A DNA stretch of 31,424 nt from Gillisia sp. UBA3175 (lineage in GTDB: Bacteria; Bacteroidota; Bacteroidia; Flavobacteriales; Flavobacteriaceae): positions 1,200,174 through 1,231,597 of the forward strand of contig DEXV01000003.1 in assembly GCA_002364325.1 (NCBI GenBank). Reading direction: 5' to 3'. Under the pieces are notes generated by a model that was not told the DNA's origin, searched no databases, and saw nothing but the letters and a program-made list of their open reading frames with translations. Shown in pieces: positions 7,697-16,251 of the stretch (positions are counted from its first letter, which is position 1; each line of letters opens with the position of its first letter). The translations under genes were made by a program, and so were the position numbers.

Positions 7697-10150
7697 CTAA
7701 GAAGGATCCACATTGGTGATCACTCTTACAGCTCGCCATATTCCAATGGCTTTAAAACTAGTTAATATTTTATGTATATGTCTTTTTGTTTTTCCTAAAG
7801 ATTGTTTTGGAGGTATCTTGATTAGAATATTCTTATAATACTCATTCCTAATTCTTGCTACGGGAGGAAATTCCGGACCTAGAACATGTTCCTTAAAAAC
7901 CGTTGCCAAAGCTTTTGCTATCCATTCTGCAGCATCGTTTGTCTTGGAATAATCTTTACTCTTAATGGTGAATTTAATCAGTTTATAAAAAGGTGGATAT
8001 TGGTATTGGTAGCGCTCTTCCAATTGCTCCTTATACATATCTGAATAGTTATTTTCTGAAACTTGCTTTACAATTTGATGATGCGGATTGTAAGTTTGAA
8101 TGATCACCTTTCCTCTATTCTTGGTTCTTCCCGATCTTCCTGCCACTTGAAGCATGAGCTGAAAACTCCGCTCATGAGCTCTAAAATCGGGGAAATTTAA
8201 AAGGTTATCGGCATTCATAATTCCAACCAATCTAACTTTTCTAAAATCCAAACCTTTGCTGAGCATTTGAGTTCCCACCAAAATATCGATGCTTTCCTGT
8301 TCAAAGGCACTAATTATCTTTTGATGCCCATGTTTTCCGCGGGTGGTATCCAGATCCATTCGTCCAATATTTGCATCAGGAAGCAAGGACTTTAGTTCAG
8401 TTTCAATTTGTTCTGTACCAAAACCTTTAGTAGTTAATTCTACACTATCACATGCCATACATTTTTTTTGCATTGCCATATGGTAGCCGCAATAGTGACA
8501 TCTTAACTGATTGCTATTATTATGGTAAGTAAGGCTCACATCACAATTCGGGCATTGCGGGGAATGTCCACAGGTAAGACATTCTAAAATTGGAGAATAT
8601 CCTCTCCTATTCTGAAATAAGATCACTTGTTCTCCTTCTTCCAGAGTAAGTTTTATCTCTTCTAATAACCTGTCAGAAAAATGACCAGTCATTCGTTTCT
8701 TCTTATATTTTTCTTTTAGATCTACCACCTCGATCTCTGGAGGCATAACATTTCCAAACCTTCTATTTAAAGAGACCAACCCATATTTATTATGAGTAGC
8801 ATTATAGTAAGATTCTAAAGATGGGGTTGCAGATCCCATTACAATTTTAGCCTGATGCATATTTCCTAGAACAACAGACGCATCTCTCGCATTATAACGT
8901 GGAGCTGGATCAAATTGTTTAAAGGTGGTTTCATGTTCTTCATCTACCACAATGAGTCCAAGGTCCTGAAACGGAAGAAAGATTGCAGAACGTGCGCCTA
9001 ATACTATTTTAGCCTTATCATTAGCGTTAAGCACATGCCTATAGACTTCCATACGTTCGTTTACAGAATATTTACTGTGATATACTAACACCTGTTCTCC
9101 AAAATAACTTTGTAATCTGGAAACCAATTGTGCAGTTAATGCTATTTCTGGAAGCAAATACAAAACTTGCTTTCCTTCTTTTAGCACTTGCTCTATTAAC
9201 TTGATATAGATCTCCGTTTTACCAGACGAAGTAATACCATGTAAAAGACATACATCATTTTCAATTAAAGTTTCATTAATTTCTTTAAATGCTCGCTGCT
9301 GCCATTCATTTAAAACCATTAAATGATCAGCTTCCTCAATGTTGAACTCTATTCTATCCTTCTGAAGATGAAATTCTTTTAAAACCTGCTTGTCTATCAA
9401 ACTTTTTATTACTGCGGAAGAGGTTCCACTAGCTTTAGATAAGGTTTTTATTTCTAAAGGTTTTTTAGAAGTTGCCTGCAGCTGAAAAAGCGTTAATATC
9501 ACATTTCGCTGTTTTGGTGCATTAGAAAGCTCGTCTAATAACCGATGCATTTCACTTTCCACAAGATAGGTCTCATTAAGCTTTACATACCTTATCACTT
9601 TAGGTTTGTATTGCTCGAATAGCTCTTGATTTACAACTACAATATTTTTAGCTACCAAGCGATTAATAACAGGCAGCACTGTTTTTTTATCCAACAGCTG
9701 AATGATCTCTTGGATTTTCAAGGAAGATTGCCTTTGCAAAGCTTCAAAGATCAAATATTCCTGATCGTCCAAAGTTACCTCATCTACAGAAAACTCTGGA
9801 GCAAGCTGAATAAGGCTTTCGCTTTCTAATAGAAAGCCACCTGGTAAAGCAGCTTTTAGAACCTCTCCTTCAGAACACATATAATAAGTAGCTATCCACT
9901 TCCAGAACTTTAGCTGAGCTTCAGTAACTACCGCAACCTCATCTAAGATCTGATCTATAAGTTTAGCTTCATATTTTTCTGGAGCATCATTATGAATAGA
10001 GGCCACAATACCGGTGTAGATCTTTGTTTTACCAAATGGTACCGATACCCGCATTCCAGGTTTCAAAAACTCAGATTCCGATTGGGATACTTCATAGGTA
10101 AATTGCATTTCTAAAGGAAGAGGAAGAATTACATTTATATAAAAACCCAT
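7697..10150 (-). CDS. priA: Primosomal protein N' (PriA replication restart helicase)
   Basis: 817 residues, a full-length 3'-to-5' DNA helicase that reloads the replisome at stalled forks. The N-terminal 3'-DNA-binding domain covers about 1-105 (PGMRVSVPFGKTKIYTGIV). The helicase core has Walker A GITSSGKT (305-312), DEEH (403-406), the GSATPS motif (439-444) and NRRGYSP (514-520). Eight cysteines in four CxxC pairs (524/527, 533/536, 551/554, 564/567) form the two-zinc module inserted in the second lobe. QVAGRSGR is helicase motif VI. Upstream lies a terminator that separates it from the nadC-DUF2147 operon, so it probably has its own promoter. Confidence 0.97.
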   Translation of the reverse strand: MGFYINVILPLPLEMQFTYEVSQSESEFLKPGMRVSVPFGKTKIYTGIVASIHNDAPEKYEAKLIDQILDEVAVVTEAQLKFWKWIATYYMCSEGEVLKAALPGGFLLESESLIQLAPEFSVDEVTLDDQEYLIFEALQRQSSLKIQEIIQLLDKKTVLPVINRLVAKNIVVVNQELFEQYKPKVIRYVKLNETYLVESEMHRLLDELSNAPKQRNVILTLFQLQATSKKPLEIKTLSKASGTSSAVIKSLIDKQVLKEFHLQKDRIEFNIEEADHLMVLNEWQQRAFKEINETLIENDVCLLHGITSSGKTEIYIKLIEQVLKEGKQVLYLLPEIALTAQLVSRLQSYFGEQVLVYHSKYSVNERMEVYRHVLNANDKAKIVLGARSAIFLPFQDLGLIVVDEEHETTFKQFDPAPRYNARDASVVLGNMHQAKIVMGSATPSLESYYNATHNKYGLVSLNRRFGNVMPPEIEVVDLKEKYKKKRMTGHFSDRLLEEIKLTLEEGEQVILFQNRRGYSPILECLTCGHSPQCPNCDVSLTYHNNSNQLRCHYCGYHMAMQKKCMACDSVELTTKGFGTEQIETELKSLLPDANIGRMDLDTTRGKHGHQKIISAFEQESIDILVGTQMLSKGLDFRKVRLVGIMNADNLLNFPDFRAHERSFQLMLQVAGRSGRTKNRGKVIIQTYNPHHQIVKQVSENNYSDMYKEQLEERYQYQYPPFYKLIKFTIKSKDYSKTNDAAEWIAKALATVFKEHVLGPEFPPVARIRNEYYKNILIKIPPKQSLGKTKRHIHKILTSFKAIGIWRAVRVITNVDPS

Positions 10151-10200
10151 GTAGTATTTTTAAGTTGGTTCACAAATTTAAACTTCTTTTTACTTCAAAT

Positions 10201-10234
10201 AAAAAATCCACTCTTTAAAAAAGTGGATTTTTTT
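10201..10234 (-). terminator. Intrinsic terminator after the DUF2147 gene
   Basis: 12-bp perfect inverted repeat (10201-10212 with 10222-10233, core ATCCACT/AGTGGAT) flanked by A on the left and T on the right. It lies 22 bp after the DUF2147 stop codon and upstream of priA. In minus-strand RNA it gives a hairpin plus U-run, which should end the nadC operon before priA. Confidence 0.85.
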
Positions 10235-10255
10235 AACAACTAACTAATTATATTT

Positions 10256-10690
10256 TTATTCTGCTCGCAACCATGTTTGAGTTCTATAAAAAAGTGAGAT
10301 ATATCCACGTACGTTCAATTTCTGAGGATTGTCTTCATCCAGCCAGATCTTACATTTGTACACTTTTCCAGTTTTGGGATCGGTTACCACTCCTCCAGAG
10401 TATTCGTCTCCAGATTTTTCTAATCCGGTCATAACCACCAAACCTTCAATTGGCTTATTCTTCATTTCTCCTTCGCACTTGCTACAAACCCTATCTCTAT
10501 CTTCCTCTTTTAGTATTCTCACTACTTTTCCATGCAGTTCACCATCCGCTTCAAATATTTCTATTATTGAAGTGGATTTACCTGTCTCTTCATTAACAGT
10601 TTTCCATTTTCCAAGCACCGATTGGGCTTGTAAGTTTAAACCTGCACAAAGTAAAAGAATACTATATATAATACGTTTTTTCATTTTCAT
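10256..10690 (-). CDS. DUF2147 family secreted protein
   Basis: 144 residues with a signal peptide (KKRIIYSILLLCAGLNLQAQ, cleavage likely after AQA/Q near residue 22). The mature part begins SVLGKWKTVNEETGKS, the typical DUF2147 opening. It contains a CSKCEG motif (about 69-74) and ends in LNVRGYISLFYRTQTWLR, matching the family's C-terminal WxR-type ending. DUF2147 proteins are predicted periplasmic lipocalin-like barrels of unknown ligand. It is the last gene of the probable nadC-yihY-chalcone isomerase-DUF2147 unit, 37 bp after its neighbour, and is followed by a strong terminator. A start two codons later (MKKR) is equally possible. Confidence 0.87.
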   Translation of the reverse strand: MKMKKRIIYSILLLCAGLNLQAQSVLGKWKTVNEETGKSTSIIEIFEADGELHGKVVRILKEEDRDRVCSKCEGEMKNKPIEGLVVMTGLEKSGDEYSGGVVTDPKTGKVYKCKIWLDEDNPQKLNVRGYISLFYRTQTWLRAE

Positions 10691-10727
10691 TTTTCGTTCT
10701 GTTCTAATTGAAATTAAATGGTTTCAA

Positions 10728-11291
10728 TTAGCTTTTTCCTAACATAGATTGTTTTAGGTTTTTATCGGCTGGTTTATTAGACAACCAAATTCCAAATAAA
10801 GCTCTTTTAAAATCTGCTCCTTTAATGGTTCCTAAAAGCTTATTATTCTTATACACTTTTACGCCATCTTTTGGAAGGTAAACCATATCAAAAATATCAT
10901 TCTGCTTAATTTCTTCTGAAAAATACCCGATGAATTGTGCTATTTCTGAAGATATCTTAGAAGTTTTACCATTGGTAGAATTTTCAAAACCTTCGGTAAC
11001 AGCATCTATCATTTTATCGCTGGAAATTAATTTAGATACAATATGAAGTTTGATTGCCATTGGCTGATTTCCGTTTACAATGCCGTTGGCATCCGCATTT
11101 TTCTTGTCAAGATAAAGAGCTCCAGCATACATATCCATCCAATATTTTTCTCTTACCCCAGCACCATTCAGCGTGAGATTCACCCCATCAAAATTAACAG
11201 TATTAGGTACAGATACGCCAGCAACTTTAGTTTGTGCAGGTGCAGAAGCAATGGTTACCATTGCGAACAATAACATTAAAACATTTTTCAT
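10728..11291 (-). CDS. Chalcone isomerase-like secreted protein
   Basis: 187 residues. Residues 1-19 are a signal peptide (MKNVLMLLFAMVTIASAPA then QTKVAG). The mature protein has VNFDGVNLTLNGAGVREKY, then MYAGALYLDKKN and a long central helix region, ending in FKRALFGIWLSNKPADKNLK. This is the bacterial chalcone-isomerase-like fold (CHASE/Chalcone_3). Bacterial members lack evidence of flavonoid chemistry and are thought to bind fatty acids or other small hydrophobic ligands in the periplasm; the LFGIWLG-like C-terminal signature is the best identifier. It lies 16 bp after yihY and 37 bp before DUF2147, so co-transcription is likely. Confidence 0.85.
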   Translation of the reverse strand: MKNVLMLLFAMVTIASAPAQTKVAGVSVPNTVNFDGVNLTLNGAGVREKYWMDMYAGALYLDKKNADANGIVNGNQPMAIKLHIVSKLISSDKMIDAVTEGFENSTNGKTSKISSEIAQFIGYFSEEIKQNDIFDMVYLPKDGVKVYKNNKLLGTIKGADFKRALFGIWLSNKPADKNLKQSMLGKS

Positions 11292-11307
11292 TTTAGTTTG
11301 AGTTTAG

Positions 11308-12237
11308 TTAAGTTAATTTTGACTTTTTTTTCATTTTAATTAGTGAGGCATTCAATTCAAATCCAAGCAACAATATATTAGAATTTAACCAGATATATAT
11401 CATTAGCACTAAAAGTGCTCCTATAGAGCCATATAATTCATTATATCTGGAAAAATTTTCAATATACAATCCAAACAGATACGTAGTTAATAAGATTAAA
11501 ACAGTGGTGAATAATGCGCCCACCGAGAAAAATCTTGCTTGTCTACCTTCCCGTGTCCCCGAATAATATAAGGTTGCCACGGCTGTATAGAACAGTAATA
11601 TAAAAGCAGTATACTTTACTAATTTAGGAGAAATACTCTTTCCTCCAAATATGCCCCATTCACTTATATCATCTACCGCATAGGTAAGATAAACCGCTAG
11701 TATTACAGTAATAAGCAACAACAATGCCATAATAATGGAAACACCCACTGCGATTATGTACTGCCTAATTATAGATCTATTAGCATTGGTGTGATAAGAA
11801 AATTCAAATCCGGTGAATATAGAATTCACTCCATTGGTCATTAAAAAAATAGACAGTATGAAGGTAACAGATAATAACCCACCACGAGGAGTGCTTGCAA
11901 TATCATAAAAAACATCATTAAAAAAATCTGAGGTGGTTGGAGGCAATAGAGAATCCATGAATACCAGGAACTGCAACTGGAAATCGTCTATAAACTCTAT
12001 ATAAGGTATTAAATTCAGCACAAACAATAAGAAGGGAAACAAGGCCATAAAAAAGCTAAAGGCAATGGCACTAGCTCTGGTAGAGAATGTACCTTCAATA
12101 ATTCCTCCAGAATAAATTACCCAAAGATCATGTGCTGTAAAACCATTTAATCCAGGTAACACAATCTTATTGGTTCTATACTCCCAAGCATCAGATATTT
12201 TATTTAATAATGATTTGGAAGATTTTTTTTCTTGCAT
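11308..12237 (-). CDS. YihY/BrkB family inner-membrane protein
   Basis: 309 residues with about six transmembrane helices (around 65-90, 115-135, 155-180, 205-225, 235-258 and 268-290). Family hallmarks are RASAIAFSFFMALFPFLLFV in the first helix, GVNSIFTGFEFSYH, and RYNELYGSIGALLVLMIYIW near the end, followed by the glutamate in LGFELNASL. The family was once annotated as ribonuclease BN in error; members are integral membrane proteins of uncertain, possibly transport-related, function. The start lies only 3 bp after the nadC stop, so translation is probably coupled. The basic KKKSKLT tail ends the protein. Confidence 0.92.
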   Translation of the reverse strand: MQEKKSSKSLLNKISDAWEYRTNKIVLPGLNGFTAHDLWVIYSGGIIEGTFSTRASAIAFSFFMALFPFLLFVLNLIPYIEFIDDFQLQFLVFMDSLLPPTTSDFFNDVFYDIASTPRGGLLSVTFILSIFLMTNGVNSIFTGFEFSYHTNANRSIIRQYIIAVGVSIIMALLLLITVILAVYLTYAVDDISEWGIFGGKSISPKLVKYTAFILLFYTAVATLYYSGTREGRQARFFSVGALFTTVLILLTTYLFGLYIENFSRYNELYGSIGALLVLMIYIWLNSNILLLGFELNASLIKMKKKSKLT

Positions 12238-12240
12238 GAA

Positions 12241-13098
12241 CTATACGGCTTTTAAACTAAGATCCATATTATAAATGGAGTGAGTTAAGGCCCCACTTGA
12301 AACATAATCCACACCAGATTCTGCGTATTTTCTAACTGAATCTAAGGTTATTCCGCCACTGGATTCGGTTAAACATTGCTTATTAATTAATTTTACCGCT
12401 TGCTTGGTCTCCTCATAATTAAAGTTGTCTATCAAAATACGGTAAATGCCATCGCTCTTTAAGATCTCCTCAATTTCTTTAAAATCCCGGGCTTCAACAA
12501 TTATCTTTAGGTCCAGACCCTTATCTTTTAAATATTGCTTTGTTTTATTAATAGCTTGGGTAATTCCGCCAGCAAAATCTATATGGTTATCCTTTAGCAT
12601 GACCATGTCATAAAGTGCAAATCTATGATTTTCTCCACCTCCGATTTTCACTGCCCATTTTTCTAATGCACGAATCCCGGGAGTAGTTTTTCTAGTATCT
12701 AAGATCTTGGTATTGGTTCCTTCCAACTTCTGCACAAACTCATTGGTTTTAGTTGCAATTGCACTCATTCGTTGCATAGCATTCAATACCAAACGTTCTG
12801 CTTTTAAAATGGATTGGGAAGAACCTTCTACAAAAAACACGATATCTCTTTTTTGAACTCTTTCTCCATCCTTAATAAGAATTTCCATCTTTAACTCTGG
12901 ATCTATGTAGTTAAAAACCTGCTTTGCGAAATCTACTCCGGCAATTATACCGTCGTCTTTTACAAGTAGTTTAGCTTTACCTTGAGCTTCTGTTGGAATA
13001 CACGCCAGAGAACTGTGGTCTCCTTCACCTACATCTTCTCTTACAGCGTTCGAAATAATTAATTCAATTTCCTTTTGAAATTGTGCCTGTGAAATCAT
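12241..13098 (-). CDS. nadC: Nicotinate-nucleotide pyrophosphorylase (carboxylating)
   Basis: 285 residues, the normal length for quinolinate phosphoribosyltransferase. The enzyme converts quinolinate and PRPP to nicotinate mononucleotide, CO2 and pyrophosphate in de novo NAD synthesis. Visible signatures: REDVGEGDHSS (20-30), ILDTRKTTPGIR (132-143) with the substrate-binding Arg and Lys, GGGENHRFALYDMVMLKDNH (153-172), IVEARD, and the C-terminal SGGITLDSVRKYAESGVDYVSSGAL. No nadA or nadB is in the window. It heads a probable four-gene unit with yihY, a chalcone-isomerase-like protein and DUF2147, and diverges from rlmH across 41 bp. Confidence 0.97.
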   Translation of the reverse strand: MISQAQFQKEIELIISNAVREDVGEGDHSSLACIPTEAQGKAKLLVKDDGIIAGVDFAKQVFNYIDPELKMEILIKDGERVQKRDIVFFVEGSSQSILKAERLVLNAMQRMSAIATKTNEFVQKLEGTNTKILDTRKTTPGIRALEKWAVKIGGGENHRFALYDMVMLKDNHIDFAGGITQAINKTKQYLKDKGLDLKIIVEARDFKEIEEILKSDGIYRILIDNFNYEETKQAVKLINKQCLTESSGGITLDSVRKYAESGVDYVSSGALTHSIYNMDLSLKAV

Positions 13099-13115
13099 TG
13101 CAATAGTTATTTTTG
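13081..13115 (+). promoter_or_regulatory. Putative promoter for rlmH
   Basis: TATTTTTG at 13108-13115 is an exact TAnnTTTG match, 24 bases before the rlmH ATG. The nearest TTG-type upstream element at a plausible distance is 13081-13083, with a long spacer of 24 bases. The -7 element is convincing, the -33 element weak. It overlaps the start of nadC, which is transcribed the other way. Confidence 0.45.
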
Positions 13116-13139
13116 TAAATGTAGCAAAGTCTTAGTAAA

Positions 13140-13613
13140 ATGACCATAAAATTACTTGGTATAGGTAAAACTGATGATAAAACCCTTCAAAATTTAACAG
13201 ATGTATATGTTAAACGTCTTCAGTTCTACAATAAATTTGAAATTGAATTGATCCCCGACATAAAAAATATTAAGAATCTAGATGAAAATCAGCAAAAGCA
13301 AAAAGAAGGAGATCTTATACTTAATAAACTATCCTCTTCAGACTTTGTAGTGCTTCTCGACGAAAATGGAAAGCAACTTAGCTCGATTGGTTTTTCAGAA
13401 TTTATTCAGAAACGATTTAATAGCGGATTAAAACAAGTGATCTTTATAATTGGGGGTCCTTATGGCTTTTCTGAAGATGTTTATAACAGAGCCGACACAA
13501 AGATCTCACTTTCTAAAATGACTTTTTCTCACCAAATGGTTCGACTTTTCTTTACAGAACAATTGTATCGAGCTTTTACCATTTTAAAGAATGAACCTTA
13601 CCACCACCGTTAA
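13140..13613 (+). CDS. rlmH: 23S rRNA (pseudouridine-1915-N3)-methyltransferase RlmH
   Basis: 157 residues, the standard length. RlmH is a small SPOUT-class enzyme that methylates pseudouridine 1915 in helix 69 of 23S rRNA on the assembled ribosome. Signatures: FVVLLDENGKQLSS in the middle, the SAM-binding knot FIIGGPYGFSEDVY (about 103-116), and the conserved C-terminal block LSKMTFSHQMVRLFFTEQLY to NEPYHHR, which closes the family alignment exactly. rdgB follows after 10 bp, so both are likely one transcript. Confidence 0.97.
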   Translation: MTIKLLGIGKTDDKTLQNLTDVYVKRLQFYNKFEIELIPDIKNIKNLDENQQKQKEGDLILNKLSSSDFVVLLDENGKQLSSIGFSEFIQKRFNSGLKQVIFIIGGPYGFSEDVYNRADTKISLSKMTFSHQMVRLFFTEQLYRAFTILKNEPYHHR

Positions 13614-13623
13614 TTAAGCCTAT

Positions 13624-14196
13624 ATGAAATTAGTATTTGCAACCCATAATAAGCATAAATTTGAAGAAGTTCAAGCTATATTCCCAAAACATTTCACGTT
13701 GCTTTCTTTAGATGATATAGGATGTTATGAAGAAATTCCCGAAACCGAAGATACTATAGATGGCAATGCTATAATAAAAGCAAATTATGTGAAGTTGCAT
13801 TATAAGTTAGATTGTTTTGCAGATGATACAGGCTTGGAAGTAAAGGCTTTAAATGGAGAACCTGGTGTTTATTCTGCCAGATATGCTGGTGAAAATAAAG
13901 ATAATGAGGCCAATATTGAGAAGCTGCTAACTAATTTAGAATCCAAGGAAGATCGATCTGCCAGATTTAAAACCGTGATTGCTCTTAATTTTGAAGACCA
14001 TCAACATTTATTCACTGGAATTTGTGAAGGCCATATTTTAAAGGAGAAAAAAGGCCAATATGGTTTTGGCTACGATGCTGTTTTTCAAGCTCATAATTCA
14101 GAAAAATCTTTTGCTGAAATGGAATTAAGCGAAAAATCGAAGCTAAGTCATCGGGCAAAAGCCTTAAAATATCTCATAGATTACCTAGCTAAATAG
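13624..14196 (+). CDS. rdgB: Non-canonical purine NTP pyrophosphatase (RdgB/HAM1)
   Basis: 190 residues. Hydrolyses dITP, ITP and XTP to monophosphates, keeping deaminated purines out of nucleic acids. Signatures: the N-terminal substrate loop LVFATHNKHKFEEV (residues 3-16), the metal- and base-binding FADDTGLEVKALNGEPGVYS, ARYAG, the GYGFGYDAVF-type segment (QYGFGYDAVFQ) and SHRAKALKYL at the C-terminus. It lies 10 bp after rlmH and 76 bp before the DEAD-box helicase, which has its own promoter-like sequence. Confidence 0.96.
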   Translation: MKLVFATHNKHKFEEVQAIFPKHFTLLSLDDIGCYEEIPETEDTIDGNAIIKANYVKLHYKLDCFADDTGLEVKALNGEPGVYSARYAGENKDNEANIEKLLTNLESKEDRSARFKTVIALNFEDHQHLFTGICEGHILKEKKGQYGFGYDAVFQAHNSEKSFAEMELSEKSKLSHRAKALKYLIDYLAK

Positions 14197-14220
14197 TTGG
14201 TTGATATTCATTTAAGAATT

Positions 14221-14253
14221 TTTGTGTAAGCTGTAAAGGAAATCGTACCTTTG
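14221..14253 (+). promoter_or_regulatory. Promoter for the DEAD-box helicase gene
   Basis: TTTG at 14221-14224, a 21-base spacer, and TACCTTTG at 14246-14253 match both elements of the flavobacterial vegetative promoter (TTG, 17-23 bases, TAnnTTTG). The predicted transcription start lies about 15 bases before the ATG at 14273. This is the cleanest promoter in the window. Confidence 0.6.
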
Positions 14254-14272
14254 CAACTTATTAAAATTTTAT

Positions 14273-16183
14273 ATGAATAAATTTGAACAATTAGGATTAA
14301 ATCCTGCCATACTTAAAGCTGTTGAGGAAATGGGCTTTACAGAGCCGAGTGAGGTACAGGAAAAAGCGATTCCAATTTTATTGCAAGAAGACACCGATAT
14401 GGTTGCACTTGCCCAAACAGGTACAGGAAAAACTGCCGCTTTTGGTTTTCCACTCATCCACAAAATCGACGCACAAAGTAAGCATACACAAGGATTAATT
14501 CTTTCCCCTACCAGGGAATTGTGTTTACAAATTACAAATGAGCTTAAAAATTATGCGAAGTTTACACCGGGATTAAATACAGTAGCTATTTATGGTGGAG
14601 CTAGCATAACAGATCAAGCACAGCAAATTCGCCGTGGCGCACAAGTAATTGTTGCAACTCCGGGAAGAATGCAGGATATGATAAAGCGTAAGTTGGTTGA
14701 TATTTCAAGAATTGAATACTGCATCTTGGATGAGGCAGATGAAATGTTGAACATGGGATTCTTTGAGGATATCACAAATATCTTATCTCATACACCTAAG
14801 GAGAAAAGCACGTGGTTGTTTTCTGCTACTATGCCTAGAGAGGTATCTACTATCGCTAAAAAATTCATGCGTGATCCAATAGAGATCACTGTTGGAAATA
14901 AGAACGAAGGGACTTCAAATGTTTCACATGAGTATTACTTAGTGAACACCCGAGATAGATATGCCGCTTTAAAGCGATTGGCAGATGCTAATCCAGATAT
15001 TTTCTCTGTGATCTTTTGTAGAACAAAGAGAGATACTCAAAAAGTTGCGGAGCAATTGATCGAAGATGGTTATAATGCTGCTGCTTTACACGGAGATTTA
15101 AGTCAGAACCAACGTGATTTGGTAATGAAAAGTTTTAGAAATCGCCAGATCCAGATGTTGGTTGCAACAGATGTTGCCGCACGTGGAATTGATGTAGATG
15201 ATATTACACACGTTATAAACTACCAATTACCAGATGAACCAGAGATCTACACGCATAGAAGCGGTAGAACTGGTAGAGCTGGTAAAACTGGAATTTCTAT
15301 GGTTATTGTTTCTAAGAGTGAACTTAGAAAGATCAAGAGTATAGAGCGCATTATCAAGCAAAATTTTGAGCAAAAAGATATTCCAGACGGAATGGAAATT
15401 TGTAAAGTGCAGCTTTTTCACTTAGCTAACGATATTAAAAACACAAAGATCAATCATGATATAGATCCTTATCTACCAAGTATAGAAGAGGTTTTAGAAG
15501 GATTGACGAAAGAAGAGATAGTTAAAAAAGTATTCTCTGTAGAATTTACAAGATTCTTCAACTATTATAAAAACGCTCAAGACCTTAATTCAAAAGTTTC
15601 AAACTCTAGAGATAGAGACAGAGATGGTGATTCTGGCGGATCTTACGGTGGCGATAGCACACGTTACTTCATTAATGTTGGTTCTAAAGATGATTTCGAT
15701 TGGATGTCTTTAAAAGATTATCTAAAAGAAACTTTAGATCTTGGAAGAGATGATGTTTCTAGAGTAGATGTAAAAGAGAGTTTCTCGTTCTTCAACACTA
15801 GTTCAGACATCGCTGAAAAGGTAATTGCAACTTTCGAAAATGTACAGCATCAAGGAAGAAGCGTAAATGTAGAAGTTTCTCAAGACACCGGTCGTGGTGG
15901 TGGAGGAAGAAGATCTTCTGGTGGAGGTCGTGGAAGAAGCGGCGGCGGAGACTTTAAATCTAGAAGAAGCGATAGTTCTTCTGAATCTAGAGGAAGAAGA
16001 TCCGATAGATCAGATAAACCTTCATTTTCAAGGAACGATAATAAATCTTCTGAAGGTTCAAGCCCAAGAAGAAGTGCAAAATCTAGTGATTCAGGAAGTG
16101 CTGGTTCTTCTTCAGGAAGAGGAGGAAGCAGAAAAAAGAATATCACCAGTTCTGTAAATCGTAGAAAATCTAACAGATCATAA
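14273..16183 (+). CDS. DEAD-box ATP-dependent RNA helicase with RG/Ser-rich tail
   Basis: 636 residues, CsdA/DeaD-like. The core has the Q motif (FEQLGLNP to PSEVQEKAIP, 4-34), AQTGTGKT (47-54), PTREL (79-83), DEAD (153-156), SAT (184-186), ARGID (303-307) and HRSGRTGRAG (328-337). After a linker containing a short RDRDRDGDSGG stretch comes a DbpA-type RNA-binding domain (about 463-536: YFINVGSKDDFDWMSLKDYL to GRSVNVEVS). The last ~95 residues are low complexity, with GRGGGGRRSSGGGRGRSGGG and Ser/Arg/Lys repeats ending KSNRS, resembling the disordered tails that promote RNA binding or condensation. Likely role: cold-shock ribosome assembly and RNA remodelling. A long hairpin follows the stop codon. 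Confidence 0.95.
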   Translation: MNKFEQLGLNPAILKAVEEMGFTEPSEVQEKAIPILLQEDTDMVALAQTGTGKTAAFGFPLIHKIDAQSKHTQGLILSPTRELCLQITNELKNYAKFTPGLNTVAIYGGASITDQAQQIRRGAQVIVATPGRMQDMIKRKLVDISRIEYCILDEADEMLNMGFFEDITNILSHTPKEKSTWLFSATMPREVSTIAKKFMRDPIEITVGNKNEGTSNVSHEYYLVNTRDRYAALKRLADANPDIFSVIFCRTKRDTQKVAEQLIEDGYNAAALHGDLSQNQRDLVMKSFRNRQIQMLVATDVAARGIDVDDITHVINYQLPDEPEIYTHRSGRTGRAGKTGISMVIVSKSELRKIKSIERIIKQNFEQKDIPDGMEICKVQLFHLANDIKNTKINHDIDPYLPSIEEVLEGLTKEEIVKKVFSVEFTRFFNYYKNAQDLNSKVSNSRDRDRDGDSGGSYGGDSTRYFINVGSKDDFDWMSLKDYLKETLDLGRDDVSRVDVKESFSFFNTSSDIAEKVIATFENVQHQGRSVNVEVSQDTGRGGGGRRSSGGGRGRSGGGDFKSRRSDSSSESRGRRSDRSDKPSFSRNDNKSSEGSSPRRSAKSSDSGSAGSSSGRGGSRKKNITSSVNRRKSNRS

Positions 16184-16191
16184 AAAAATAA

Positions 16192-16240
16192 ACATTGGAA
16201 GGAGTTTGGTATAATTATTACTATAAACTTCTTCCAATGT
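16192..16240. terminator. Long hairpin after the DEAD-box helicase gene, possible terminator
   Basis: The arms 16192-16207 and 16225-16240 pair over 16 bases with one G-U wobble (ACATTGGAAGG against CTTCTTCCAATGT) around a 17-base loop. It begins 9 bp after the helicase stop and ends 11 bp before the likely next start. Downstream ATTCTACTTTT gives only a broken U-tract, so it may act as a terminator, an mRNA 3'-end stabiliser or a structured leader of the next gene. Confidence 0.6.
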
Positions 16241-16251
16241 ATTCTACTTTT

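Noticed and set aside
11043..11273. A 76-codon plus-strand ORF inside the chalcone isomerase-like gene
   Set aside because: Antisense shadow of a gene with signal peptide and family signature; encoded protein looks random.
15880..16146. An 88-codon minus-strand frame rich in Leu, Pro, Glu and Asp
   Set aside because: It is the exact antisense of the repetitive RG/Ser-rich tail of the DEAD-box helicase; the composition follows from the codon pattern of that tail.
15894..16157. An 87-codon plus-strand frame rich in Glu, Val and Leu
   Set aside because: Frame-shifted reading of the same low-complexity helicase tail, with no independent start context.
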